Below are positions 10,701-24,700 of a stretch of 42,580 bases of DNA, piece after piece. The stretch lies in assembly GCA_002081555.1 (NCBI GenBank), contig MZNV01000918.1, forward strand, positions 1 to 42,580. The letters are read 5' to 3'. Under the pieces are notes generated by a model. That model was not told the DNA's origin, ran no database searches, and saw only the letters and a program-made list of their open reading frames with translations. Origin of the DNA: Protostelium mycophagum. Lineage: Eukaryota; Evosea; Variosea; Protosteliida; Protosteliaceae. Numbering within the stretch: the stretch's first letter is position 1; each line of letters opens with the position of its first letter. The translations under genes and the position numbers were made by a program.

Positions 10701-12622
10701 AGGCACATGATGGATCAGCTATCGTTACCTATCAGTCTATGATGATGTTACTCTGTAGTATATATGACAACATCAATTCAACTTCTGTATGCATATATAA
10801 TGCAGGAGATTACGACTTCATGGAGACAGACATGCACAACCAGAAGATAGTAATGAAAGCACTCGACATCAGTGTCAAGAATATCAGAGAGGTTTCCACA
10901 ATTAAATGCTACGAGGGGCAACAGGTGAATCTTCATTAAGAGATAAAACTCGTTTTCTGAATGGTACAGGTCAAAACGGGAGGAAATATTATGTCCTGCA
11001 CATATCCGTAAGCATCACATCTTTCTTGATGACTTCTGATATACCAACAGTGAGGCTCAGCCTTTCGCAGTGCAGCCATGGATGATAGCAATGATATCAA
11101 TTTTCCCCTCAATACTGCTAATTATTTTGGTCACTTTGCTGCTCATTTATATCAACAGAAGACGTGCTGCAGCAAAGATGATTGCTCGATTTAGAATTGA
11201 CACACAGAAGAATAAGATCATAGACAGATCAGAGCTTCACAAGATGAAGAAGATAGGGATGGGCAGCTTTGGAGTGGTATATCAGGCCCAATGGAGACAG
11301 AATGACGTGAGATGACGCAACAACGACATTGCAATCCTTTTTTATATGTGACAGGTGGCAGTGAAGCAACTGTTAGAACAGGACGCAACAGAGGAGCTGA
11401 TGTCACAGTTCTTTATGGAAGTACAGTTGTTGCAAAACCTTCGACCTCATCCAGTGAGTATTTCACTTGACCTCATCCCAAACTCTGCTGGTTATTTACA
11501 GTATATGACCAATGCAGAATGTGGTCTTATATATGGGCACAAGTGTAAATCCTCTGGCTCTGGTGACATTCCCGGAGGATTCTGCGATACTGAATATTTT
11601 AAGGTCACAGAGTTCTGTCATTTAGGATCCCTCGAAGTCCATTTAAGAAAGAATAAAGAGGTGAGAAAAGATTCCAAATAAAATATCGATTTTTCAGGTG
11701 ATGGCTATTGATCTACAACGATACTTCATCACAAGTATTGCAAAGGCGATGGCACATTTGCATCAAGAAGGTATCATACACAGGTGAATAGCCATCCAAC
11801 ATGTATGCCAGTGCTCTAAAATATGACTTTTCTTCAGAGATCTTGCCGCAAGGAATGTCCTCTTGACCTCTGCTCTGATTGTCAAGGTATGAATGTTTTG
11901 CTGGCACAATTTTTAACATAATGGCAGGTCAGTGACTTTGGAATGTCCAGACAGCTAGAATTGAACGGTAAATTATTTGTTCTCCAGTCATTTTCTGATA
12001 TGATAATAGAGAATTCAAGTGTGACAAACAGTCTTGTTGGACCTATCAAATGGATGTCTCCAGAAGGTATTGAACTCTCACAGCCAGAAACTGTACTCAA
12101 TATTTGATAGCGTTAAGAGGAGTCCTTTCTCGTGAATCTGATGTGTACAGCTTTGGCATTACATGCTGGTATGTTATTGCAGACATGACATATCAGACTG
12201 ACCTACCTGATAGGGAGATACTAACGTGCTCCACACCATATCCTGACATGTCGGTATTAGATGTTGGATCAAGGGTATGTTATCAAATGATCAATTTTGC
12301 AATAAATGATGGCAACAAGGTGATGGCTGGTAGCCTTCAGCCGGACTGCACAGAGATCAAGAGTGACAATCTTGTCCAACTGATGAAAGGTAGCATCAAC
12401 CAGGTTCTCAAATGCTAACTAACATCAGAATGTTGGCAATATAACCCATCAGAACGTCCAACGTTCTCCAGAATCTGCACTGCTCTCTCTGGCACAGAAT
12501 CATCACCAACAGAAGAGAACGATTGGTCTGTGCCACACAGTTCGTCATCAATCAATGATGACTTTAAGGATATCTATGTGGATTGTCTACCAGCTTCAGA
12601 ATCAACACCCTTAATCGTCTAG
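7768..12622 (+). CDS. receptor tyrosine-kinase-like protein with beta-helix (pectin-lyase-like) ectodomain
   Basis: This is a multi-exon single-pass receptor. The start at 7768 (or the Met at 7792, MPFRLLLLFFPLLAAA) gives a signal peptide. The first intron, 7984-8094, restores phase. The ectodomain (about 7.85-11.0 kb) is a long run of degenerate beta-helix repeats with Gly-Gly turns (GGAIYIN, GGAIHLEG, GGAICLDQ, GGGLFLAGD) and many N-x-S/T sites. WMIAMISIFPSILLIILV (11079 onward) is the membrane helix, followed by INRRRAAAK. The kinase spans about 11245-12500: GMGSFGVV loop, VAVK (11355-11366), FMEVQLL, HRDLAARN split by an intron (11780s/11837), SDFGMSR (about 11928), GPIKWMSPEA (about 12042), SDVYSFG and SERPTF. 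HRDLAARN plus PIKWMSPE are tyrosine-kinase signatures. All catalytic residues are present. The cytoplasmic tail ends STPLIV. Ligand unknown. Ectodomain exon borders are approximate. Confidence 0.85.
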
Positions 12623-12743
12623 TACTATAGAAAGAGAGCGTGGTGGATTAAATAAACTGACACCTCTTCCCCCAGATGATGTTAGCATCACTCACCACGT
12701 TCAAGAACAACAATTACAATTATAAAAGCTCAAAATAACATTT
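12623..12743. other. convergent 3' ends of receptor kinase and dynein
   Basis: Only about 120 bp separate the two stop codons. ATTAAATAAACTGA at about 12648 is a likely poly(A) region for the receptor gene, and the AT-rich sequence near 12700-12740 contains none of the exact motif on the other strand. The transcripts may overlap at their 3' ends. Confidence 0.4.
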
Positions 12744-15700
12744 TTACTCATTCAAAGACAAGAGAAGAGCGATTCCTCTCTTCGTCCAGAACCTCTCCCC
12801 GTTGCTGCAAGGAAGGTCCACTGTCGTCACAAAGTTAGGCGAATGTCCCGTTGTAGACACAACTCCCGTTCCTAAAACGATGAATATCAAACGTCTACAA
12901 CGATGTAGTCTCTCACCTGCCCTAGCAGGTGTTCTGTACACTGGTGACGTGTATGTCACTGTTGTGACCTTTTTCTTGACCTCTCTATTCACTACAGTTG
13001 GCCTGAACCAAACTACGGGGAGCGGATTATGAATTTTCCTCGCTTCGGCCTGGAAATTTCTCAGAAAGTTGCGAGAAATTTCTACGAAATTTCGATGAAA
13101 ATCACCTCTTCCAAGAGACCTTCGGATGACCATGCAGCACCCTCTATGTACATCCCCCGAATATAACACCTATTTTTAGATTAGATCCCGTCTACAACCC
13201 GGGTTGTTTCTGCGAAAAATCCTTGAAAACTCCAATCATTTACCCGTCCTCTGGTGGAATATTCTCGAAATCAGACTCCATGACGCGATGCTCCATCACA
13301 ACTGTATCTATGGAGACTTTGTGTTTTCTGCAGAAATTCTGCAGAATGGCCGTTAAGAATGCCTGAGGCGAGAAAAATCCTGTGTATTTCAGTGACATTC
13401 CTGTGGGTTTTCACTCACCTCCCAGCCAGAAAGTGGGCGGAATGCCATGATCGATCCAATTGTTCAGAAACTCTACTCGCTGTTGTAGTTCGACGATCCA
13501 TGAGCTCAAAGGTTTGTGACAGGGATAAGCTTGCGCAGTCCATGCTTTTGGAGTTTGGTTGTCAAAAATACTGCTGGCTGTAGACTCAAGCTCATCGGAC
13601 ATCACTATAAGTCCTTCTAGGGCCAACAATAAATCCTTCAGACTGTACCCCATCAATTTACATCGTTGTAGAATCATAGAAATACTGTGAAAATTCGGAG
13701 AAGACTCACCTCTGGTTCAGTTTACGTAATAATCTGTTGTACCTCCCGACTTCGTGTCTCAAAAAGGTGTTTAGTGATTGTAGATGGGACAGGGGGTATT
13801 TTTTAAGCGCCAAATCGTGATCCAGAGGAGCAGGAATTTTCATCAAAATTTCGCTGGCAGATTTGGCAATCATAGACTCTCTACTCACGCCCCCAAACGA
13901 AGAAGTTCCTGGAAATTTCAGCGAAATGTCATGCCTATATCACCGATCTACAACGATGTAGAATCACTCACTAGGTTGTAGCGAGAGCAATGCCTCCAAG
14001 ACATCGTGTGTTTCCCTCTGTCCTGAGGTAATTTCTGCGTTTGCGTGGAGACCAAAGATAGCTGGTGGATCAATACTAGGCAGAGATTTGATGTATTGAT
14101 TGTGCTCACTCAACTCTCCTGCATAATTTCAATAAAATGGAATGTAAAATCCAAAATATACGGCAACACAACAACCCCAACAAGATGATTGTCATAACGC
14201 CAAAAGACATACCTTCTGGTACAATGTAGATGTCATTATTCGGAATTAAAGGTCTGTTTTTCAGCGAGACTTTCTTGTTGTAGAAATCCTTCAAGATGGC
14301 GCCAAGACACCTCCTGTCCCATTTGTCCGTGACCCTTCCACCGTAATTAATCTCCGAAGTCAAATATCTACAACGAGTCACTCATGACGTCATCACTCCT
14401 TCCCATGACGTCATACCTCAGGGCATCGAGGGGGATGGTCTCTGGTGCGGAGTTCAAGAAATCTTGCAGTTGTTTGATGGAGATATTGAGATCACTTTCA
14501 TTGAAGCCATAAGAGATGTTCCACCCAAGCGTCCCAAACTTTCTTCGCTCTTGGATTACAGCGTGGAAGAAGGAGAGTGAAAACAACATGCGTCTGTACA
14601 GCCTCAGGTTTTTGTCGACACTGAAAGTCTGCAAGTCAAAGGAGGCGAAAGTTCGAGATAAGTTGGCTTTGACCCCTGGTAGGGTCAGGGTTTTGAAGGG
14701 TTGTGTAAGGGTGGGAATTACCTTTCGGGGGCTCGTTCGTGAGTTTGAGACTGTTTTGGAGAATCTTTGAAGGAAATTTATCGGTGGGTGCGGAGGTCAA
14801 CCACAGCCTACCTAATATTAGCACCCATCTACAATGAATTCTACGATAGAAGCTGTATCTACAACGGGATATACAACTTGCCTGAAATCTGGATGTGTTC
14901 TCTCTTGTGTCAGTGATCCCACAATTTTTTCTAATGTTGGTAACCATGACACCATCAAATGACAGTTCTGTAGAACGACCCATTTGCCGATGTCAATTGC
15001 TGTAAAATGTCAGATTACAATGGACCACCATATAGATGTGTACAGTCTCGCATCCTCCTGACGACAATAATTTTTGTGAAATAAAGTAATCTAAAAAATG
15101 TACAACATAAAGTCTCGTCTACAACGAAGTACTCACCTTGTTCGATTGCTGACTGGGCAAAAGCGCCCTGACCCTGCCCGAGTGACAGCGTGATGATCAT
15201 CTTCTCTGAAAGACCTTGCCTCAACGCCAAATCCATCACCTTCGCGCGTTATTCTTGTTCTACAATCACATCTACAACGGTGTAAATGAAAGATCATTAC
15301 TTGAGGTCTTGGGTCTGAGACATTATCAGAAAGGAGAAATATGAAGGGTGTCAAGCTGTTGGATCCTCTAAAAATAGCAGATAAATCAAATACAGGTGGT
15401 TCCGTGAATCTACAACGAGTCAGAACAATCTCAAATTTCCGTATTTTTTCTGTGAAATTTCTGGGAATCCTCACTTCTTTCCGATGTAGTGGGAGATGAA
15501 GTGTGTTATGGCGGGGATCAATTTATCTGGACGGAGACATCTCAAAACCAAAAACTTTTGTAACAGTGAATACCGGCTGTTCAGAGGCTCCGGTATTGAG
15601 AACAAAATTTCAGTGGAAATTCCTGAAGCAGGTTCTTCAAAATACGGTCTCCAAGTCTGGATGTTGTCTTTGATGTGGGAAGACAGTGTCGACAGGTTTG

Positions 15701-18700
15701 GCAGTTGTGACAGTTGACATATGTCGTTCCAAGATTTGGCGGGAAGCCAATCTGGCGCGGGGTTCGGTGAAATTTCGATGGAATTTCCGGTCGTGGCGAC
15801 GAGGAAAAATCTCCACTCCATGGGATCTATTTTCGTCTTTTCCTGGGAAATTTCAGTTCCATCTACAACGATGAACCCACCTTGATGATCGTCATGCATA
15901 ACATGAATGAGAACAACAACTTGTCGTTTTCAAAAAGACTCTCACATATCCTACAATATAGAATGTATGTGAATATCCCGTTGAGGTCCAGAAGTCTGGC
16001 TTCCAGAGATTCGTTCTTGGGTGTAGAGTCAATCGCGCGTTTAAATAATGTGAAGAAAAATTCGAGTGAGTATTGATACATCGGGGAGATGATGGAGAGG
16101 TCCGAAACGCAAAAGAACAGCTCGGCACCTGCGCGATGTCAATTTTGACGTCCGAATGTCATGATGACGTCATCACCCCTCTTGGCGGTGGGTGAATAGA
16201 CCACTCTGGTGTTGTCTATCTCCTTTTCTGTCTGTTGTGAGACGACCATCTGTTCTCTGATCTGGTAAGATGTGTCTTTTGCATCGTTTAATTTGGACAC
16301 CAGCGCGTCATCTTCCAAGAGATTTCCTTCGGCACCTGAACCATCTCAGTCTCGTTGTAGACGGTCGACGATTTGATAATGTCGACATACCTGCCATCGC
16401 TTGGAGAATTTCGTCTTCTGTTTCTTTGAGCCTCTTGGAATTATGTGCATTCTCCACCAGCAGTTTGTTGCGCATCTCCTCCAGGTCAGGTCTCTCCTTG
16501 GCCACTACCTGATGCTATTTTTAGCGTTTTTCTGACTGTTCTATTTTTGGTTTTTATTCATAGTGCAACAACACAGATGATGCATAAAATATACGAGCAA
16601 AAGGCATTTTTGTGGTCAGAGGCACGCTTGGTTTAGGTCCATCATGAGATTCACCAAGCGTAGATTGTACTTTCAGATACTCTGGCAATTGGACCATAGA
16701 GACATGCTGTCTCCGAATATTTCAAGTAAAAGACACTCACAATTCCCAGCAGTTGGTCCAGTAGTCCCTCCATCGTTACAGTGAAGTTAAGGACCGTCAC
16801 TTTTGTTGCCAAGTTTGGTGTGAAGCTGGGGTTGTGGTGCTTGGTGGTGATGTACAGTCTGAAATCGTCGTTGTACTCCACCATAGAGTCTCCAAGTCTT
16901 ATGAGCGATCTTCCGGATTGTTTTTGGATGGATTTGTCAAGGAGGGACTCGATCGAGGGGAGGCCTGAAATTTTGAGACGGTCACAAACTTTTGAGACGA
17001 ATGCCGATTGATTAGAAAAAACTCACTTTCGCCCTCTCCAACGTTTTCTAATAACACCGGATATCCGTATCTAACCGCGTTTTCTAATTTTCTGAATACA
17101 TCCGAATCCGAGAATGCGGTCACCACCAGTTTGGACCCAGCTTCTGTCGCTTTGATCCACGCATTGGCTTGACCTGTGATGACGTCACAATATGCGATGA
17201 TGACGAATGAAGTGTGGTGATGAGGTCATGATGAATCACCTTGCGGATCGATGACGAGGGGCCATTTGAGTGATTTCATGATGATGATTGCATTCTCTGT
17301 GGATATTTTATCGTTGGGTAGGCCGTTAATATTCCATGTCCTTATTGTCACCGGATCACAGCAGACCTGCGATGACGTCATCACCAAGATATCCCCACAT
17401 GACATCATGAAGATCGAGACATCACGATTTTTGACGTCCGAATGTCATGATGACGTCATCACACATACCTTCGATAACGCAAAGTCTTTCGAGAATTGTA
17501 TGTTTTTCAACTGCAGCATCGCCAAGACGTTATCCAGGCATTGTGTCCTATAGCTCCCAGAGAAGGTGCCGAGATAAGTGACCACAATCGAAGAGAGTAA
17601 CACGTCGCCCGTGATGGATGTGGCGGAACTGTTTAGTGTTTCTGATGCCTCTTTCCATCGGACTCTGAACATGTGTTGATGATGATTTTTGGATGATGTA
17701 TCATGATTGTGACAAGATGTCATTTTTTGGTAGTATATATAGAAATAGTTATGGTGTCATGTATACGATGTGATATGACGTCATCACTTACTTTTCGCCC
17801 CCAAGACCACCGAGTAACTTGTGTGCTCTGTCTAGCTGTTGCTGACATTGCAACACCTGGTTCTCCAAACCTTCTTTCTTAAGCACAGCGGCTTCGTAAT
17901 TGTCTATAAGACCCTTGATGACGTCCTCTATATCCTGTAGTTGTCGCTTTTTCGAATCCAGTTTCTCCATCACCTTCAATTGTGAGATGTCTCTATTGAT
18001 ATTTTTTTAATAAAAACATATTTCACTGCAAGATCTTTCTGGTGTTTGTAAAATCAACACAAAGATCTACCACAAAGGTTTGTTGGTTGCGGCACAGTCG
18101 ACCACGAGATTGACTTTTCACAAATCAATCACAACATATCACCTCTCTCAACTGTGACTCGGCCTCTGCGAGAGCTTGTTTCTTGGGTCTAACTACTTTG
18201 AGCACGTGATAATACTTTTCAATTGCTCTCGCCCAGTTACACAAACTGAGTGCCGCTTGGGAGACCTGGGAAAAAGTTACTCCTTCTACAACCAGTCAAA
18301 ACCCCACCTTTGCTATTTTCGAAGGCTGTGACTCGGGATCATCTATAAAAGGTTTTAATTTGTCGATGGTCTGCGCAGAGACATTGTCTCTATCGAATTC
18401 CAATAGTGATTGAAGAAAATTGATGTCTCCCAGCATCTTCTGAGCACTCTGCCAATAGGTATAGACCTAGAAATTTCAGAAACATTTCACGGAAAAATCC
18501 AGATCACCTTGGCTCCCGGGACGTTAGTCTCCATCAGCGTTGGTTTGACACCTTTCACGAATCAAATCTGCCAAAAACAGAATTCCCGCCAAAACTCACC
18601 TTTCAAAATACAAACCGCTTCCATAACGAGTTTGACTCCTTGTGGCGGGCTTTTCATCGATTTTATCTCGTAAATATCATTTTTGTTCAGAACCCTAACT

Positions 18701-21700
18701 GCCATCTCCGCCTCTTGTAAAATCGGAAGAACCTGCGTTGTAGATGAGATTTGACATTGCAGATGAGATATCATAGATCTGTGTCATGATATCATCTCAC
18801 TTGTTTCAAATCGCTCTCACACATAAGAGAGATGTTTTTGGCCTCCGCGGCATTTTTCTCGGCAACTGCTTCTTCGAGTTTGATGAGTCCTCTGTTGTAG
18901 ATGAGTGTCGTGTTTGATGACGTGGACTCACCTGGCTTCGTCGGCTTCACTTTTTTGCTTCTCGATGTTGACAAGCATGGCCTCAGTATCTATGTGGAAT
19001 AAGGATATCAAGATATAATCAATTGGGTCAAAGTGGTTCTGTGCCAAAGATAGAAGAATGCATCTTTGTGGAATAATTGCAAACAAAACACACTTCGACA
19101 CAATTATAATGTATCACCCAATATCTTTGCCGCAGCTCGCAACAGAAATCTCAATCTACAATCACATCTACACCGAGATAAAATAAACTCTCACCTGCTG
19201 AAGTCTGAATCAACTGTGGTTTCAGAGCCTCCAGACGCAATTGCATCTCAGACACAGATTCTGCAGTTGATTGCAATTTTTCCACACCGGCTTTATACCG
19301 ATCAGCCTGTCCATACACGTCCCTTCTCTTCTCGACCAATAGAGTCCGGAATATCTGCGGAATTTCAATGAGATTTCGTGAAGATCTGACGTACCTCGAA
19401 GAGGTATAAAAACTGTACTGGAGAGATGTAATATTGCCTCCTCTGTTCTTGCTGAAAGGCCTTGGCTAGTTTAGCGACCTGATTGTCGTGTCAATTTCAT
19501 TCGAGTTTTGTGCGAGATCTACACAGTTGTAGTTATGGATCATACAAACCTGTTGGTGTGTAAAGACGGTGATGTCCACCACGTTCTCTGTATCCTCCAG
19601 TTCTAATCCTTTGAGACGCTGCGAGTCTTCAGCGATTTCTCTCCGAAATTTCATTGAAATTTCACCTGCTGAGCTACGCCTCTCAAGCTGTCGACGGGCC
19701 ATTCTGAATACCAATCCACTGTACAACAATTGACCAGCGCCGGAAATTTCCTGGAAACTTCAGACCCGTGAAATTTCATGGAAAACTCACCTCAACATAC
19801 TCCTGAGAGAATCGCCTACTGGCGAAGCGCAGAACACGATGTGTATATTCGTCTTGCATTTTTCCACAAAATAATTATACAAAGAGTCTTTGTCAGCATC
19901 CCTCCCGTTTTCCCTGTAACCGTTGTAGATCGAATCGTCAAAAATTCCAGGTAATTACCTCGCCGACGTCTTTACGTCTTCAATCAGTTGCTTGACCTCA
20001 TCTGAAGGGAAGAGGTTCGGTACCTGATTATTGTTATGATGTAATTGATTTATCCGTCTACAACGAAGCTTCAACGGTTTATGTCTGCTAGCAGCTTTGC
20101 AGTCTTACGCAAGGTGTCCTTTTTACTGCGGCAAAGCCTCGTCTCGCATGTGAAACACTCAACACTGCTCATCTCTTAAGCCGCTTCATTGTTTTTGAAC
20201 TGCGGCTTGAAGTTTTTGCAAGACATATCACATTATTTATTACAGCTTTGCCGCATCCACAACAATGACAGACAACATAACTTACTTCTCCGTTGTTCAA
20301 GAGGTTGTTGATGTCTTCCAGGAAAGCTTCGTTTACTATTTGTGAATCTTTCAACAAGAAGACCATCTGTTTGCCTTCCACACCGGCTTTGCGCGTCAAA
20401 GACTTGATCTCTTCCCGCCATTCGGCCACCCCGAATTTCTGTTTGAATTCTACCTGAGATTTCGGTGAGTTTTCGTGGAAATTTGACAGGAATTCACCTG
20501 GAAGAGGTTGTATTCACACATGAATGTGGCGAGTTTTGTGAGAGAGCCTCTTCCACTTCCAGGAAGTCCTGTACTGTTCAGCCTATTGAGAACACCAAAT
20601 ATAGTGCTAAATATAGCTCAAAATACAGTGCTAAATATAGTTCTGCGGCTTTGTCGGAGTTTTGTCTCCTTTATAAAAATATGATAAAAACACCCAGAAA
20701 ATGTGTTTTGGCAGACTTCACGGCAAAGTGTATTTGATAATGGAAGGAAACAAGTACCTATCAATAAGGCGTGTCCAAAAGGCTGTCTCAGTACTCTACA
20801 AATCCTTATCAGATGTTCTATTGCATAGTCGAACAACACCAAATCTAATTGCGTCGATGCCGTGATGTTATAATCGCCTGTTATGGTCAATGTTTGTTCA
20901 TTACAATTTGAAAAAAATACATATTCGTACCCAACATTTCTGAAGTAGTCGATCGGATGTCTGTCATCGATGTGATTTCTCGGTAACCTGGAGTACTCAG
21001 TGAAATCTCGCGGAAAGCTCGAGGATGTATTTACCTTTGTTGTCAGGGTTGATGTCTGCCCACATGTTGAGATTTATTTTAGGATTAAGAGGTGGCCCGG
21101 GATGCTCCATAAAGACACTAAAAGATTTCAGCTCGTTGTAGATGACACACGCTGTAGATGAGAGTGTTACGTACTTCTGTATCTGTGTCTTGATGATCTC
21201 TTTGAACTGGCTCTGGTCGTTTTCATTCACCAATCTGTCACCAAAGACTCTGCTACATTCATGGACCCATAATTTAATCCATTGTTCCTAAGCATACATC
21301 AATCTTTTCATCGAGAAAATAAAAACCAACCTTCTTCTGCACCGCATCTGTGCTTGCTGACAGAATTCCTTGGAATACCTAAAGAATCAACGAAATCTCA
21401 CACGAATTTCATTGTCTCGTTGTAGACGCTCACCTTGGCGATATCTCTGATGTTGAAAGTGTAGTGACTTTTGGCGGGAGAAGGGAGGAGGTGGTTCGAA
21501 ACAGCTCTGTACAGTGCGATGGTTGCCTTGGTGAGCTGTGTTGCCACGTTGTAGATGACGGGTGCGTTGTGTTGTGTAAACGCAGATAAGAGATCGTTGT
21601 AGATCGACTCAAGATTTTCGTCGTCAAAACTCATCACGGAAAGTACTGTGAAATGTCGTAGATAACTGTCACGATCAGAAATTTCTGTAAAAACATTGAT

Positions 21701-24700
21701 AGTATGACGTGTCATGACGTCATCACTCACCGCGAAGTGATCGGGTTCCTTCCTTCTGTCTGCATGGCACCCACAAACTGGACATCTTCTATCTTCTTGA
21801 AGGTGTTCGTCTTACAATCGAACCACCCTCCTTGATCGACGCATTGTCTTAACAGTTCTATTGGTGGTTGTGCTCCATAGATCTCCACTCCGGGCATGTT
21901 CAAGTCGTCCACAAATATGACCTGTCGATGTCATTTCGTTTTGGCAGTTGTAGATTGACGGGAATTACGTACCATCTTCTTTCCCATGGGCGGTCCGTAT
22001 GAATCGGTTGCGGCTCTTCTGTACATCTTAAAATCAATGTTGGCTTGTGTGGCGCCAGCTGTCGTCTGATTCGAAAAGCTGACAAAGAGTGGCGTGTATT
22101 TGTCCCTGTTTTCGATGAGTTTTACTCGAGATTTCTTCGTCTACAACGCTCACTTTTCGAGGCGGTGGGTGAGTACGTCTTTTACAACGGCGGTTTTCCC
22201 GGTTCCTGTGGGTCCTGCCAGTAAGACATTCTTTCCATGCCGTAACAACAGTTCCAAGAGGTAGCTCGTCCTGAATGAGTTGAGCATCTACAACGCATGT
22301 ATTCTATTTTTGGCGAAAAGCTGCGGGTGTTCACAATATACATGTTCATTTCGTGTGCGGAAGATCCGCGAAGCAATTAACATAGTGAGATGGATCTTGC
22401 GGTAAAGTATTAAAAACGTAAATGGTTTTTCAAAACATCAGAACAATGCATTTGCAGCAAAGCCGCCAAACAATAGCCCTGTAAACACACTCCACCAAAA
22501 ATGATTCAAACAATCACCTGACGCTTTCCAAAGTCGGAGCCATCACTTGGTGGAATTCCAAGTTGGAATCAGGAGGCAGTGTGAAACACTCAATATTGTC
22601 CATCCATGGAACGTATAGACATTGCGATGTCGGTGTGCTCAACTCTAATCTAAAATCCCAGATACTTCCTTTTTCCGGGAATTTGGCACCTGAGACCGCT
22701 TGAGTTTTCGAAATCTCCGTGAAAATTCAGTGAAATTGCGTACTCTCTGGGAAATTTGGGGGTGGTGCGATAGTGTACTGTACGGTCTTAACCTCTTCGC
22801 TACTGATTCCCAAAGCGTTGTAGATGAACGTGTTGAATTTGCTCCTGCCGTTGGCATCCACAGATGCGCCGAGGGACCAAACAATTGAGAACAGGAAAGC
22901 GCTGCCCAAAATATTGTGCTGCAGTCACGTGAGTAATGACAGATGATGACGTCATAATGATAATTTGATACTGATTGAGATAAATACTCACCACAACCTC
23001 CGGGGCAGGGTCAAAAGAATCTTCTCTGAAAATTCCCAGCAGACTCTCCATCAGGTCGAGCATACTTCTCACCAACCCATTATGTACAATTCCAGGAACG
23101 ACCTCTTTACAATTTTGTAGAATGAAGGTCAGGCAGGGGTCAAGGAGCCAGTTGAATAGTGAATCTAAATATTGTACATACGGTGCTAATTTTGGCGGCA
23201 ATTTGATACGTAACCAAGACTACGAGATTTCAATGAAATTTCATGGAGATTTTGTAGAATTACCGTGGTTAGAGGCCTCCAACCGAGTTGATCGGGCTCC
23301 ATATAGATCATTCCACACCGGGATACTGTAGCTGGTGACGCTGCAGCAAGATCACGCACCTATATGTTTATCAACATCTGGTATGGGGCAACAAGATCTA
23401 TTTTTGTGTATTATAATGATAGAAAACACTACAGTATATGAAGAAGCTACATCTCTGTGGGCACAGTGCTATCCAATCATGGATGTGCAAAAGCCGCACT
23501 AACAAAACAGCCACAAGACCACCAAAGACTTTAGCGCAACGGATATACTGATAGAATCTTCGGTAGTTGTCGCTCCGGTACACCAAAAATAAAAGTCACC
23601 TCAAAGATCATCCTGTTTCCCGGTCCCAAAGTGATGATCTCACCACTGCTCAGGCATAATTTCTTGTTATCATCCAACACAGTATTCATGTTTTCAATCC
23701 ACAGAGCATCCACCGGACCGTCAAACACGACCCACTGCTGCTCTGTGGAGTCCGTAACCATGGCGTTCTTACGTACGAGGCACGGTAAGATACCGTCGGT
23801 CCAGTCGTGAGAAACCGGGTCGAATTGGCCGTATAATTGGTCCATGGTAACGGCCTTTGGGTTGCATTTTGTGACCTACGTTTTTTAATTTTAAGATAAA
23901 AATGGTGATCTGCCATGAGAGACTCGAATTGTATTTCTCGGGTATTTAGTGTGCTTTGTGACACGCTAGATAAACACTTGAATTATTTTGGATATTTCCA
24001 TCGCTTCGCGCCCAAATCCTTGACAATATGAGTATTAAAATATCTGACCTCTATAGACTGGTATTCTGCGTGTCCCTCTTGCTTCAGCCTATTTAAAGTG
24101 TTGATGAGTACTTCCATAACCATACTCTTTCCGGAAAGCGTTTCTCCCACCAACATGACACCATGTCTGACCTGCAGCATATCAGCCTCAACTATTTGCA
24201 GGAGATTTGTGGATTTTTTCTATGAATGGAGATCTATTTTTGGGAGCAGAGGTGAGGATATGGGGGGTGAATGATGACGTCACCTTGGTGGTCTCGTACA
24301 TCTGCATGCATTTGGTGATGAATGTCGGTAATGGCTCCAGTTGTAATTGTAGTGCACTTTCTCTAAGTGCTTTGGTTAAGATATCATCACTATCCTGCTC
24401 TTCTGTGATGGTGAAGAGATCTGACATTATCCCCTGAAATTTCTAAGAAATCTGTCTATTTTTCCCGCCAATTTCCCGGTCAATTTACGTATGAGCTCAT
24501 ACCTTGAAGAGGATGATATCTTCAGATACAAACTTAGGAACGTTACAATCGCTGAGAGCTCTATAGATGAGATAATCTTCGGATGCGGTGGGTTGGTTTC
24601 GTTTAAACGCGGCAGCCGTGAGGAGGACAGCTTTCATGGCACGCATTCCGAAATCATAACTGTCAAATTTTAAACGAGAATATTCATGTCGACTTCGTCT

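Noticed and set aside
21120-22830. GTTGTAGAT on the plus strand near 21130, 21549, 21596 and 22818
   Set aside because: On the gene strand these are coding (Ile-Tyr-Asn) within dynein exons, so they were not counted as intron motifs.
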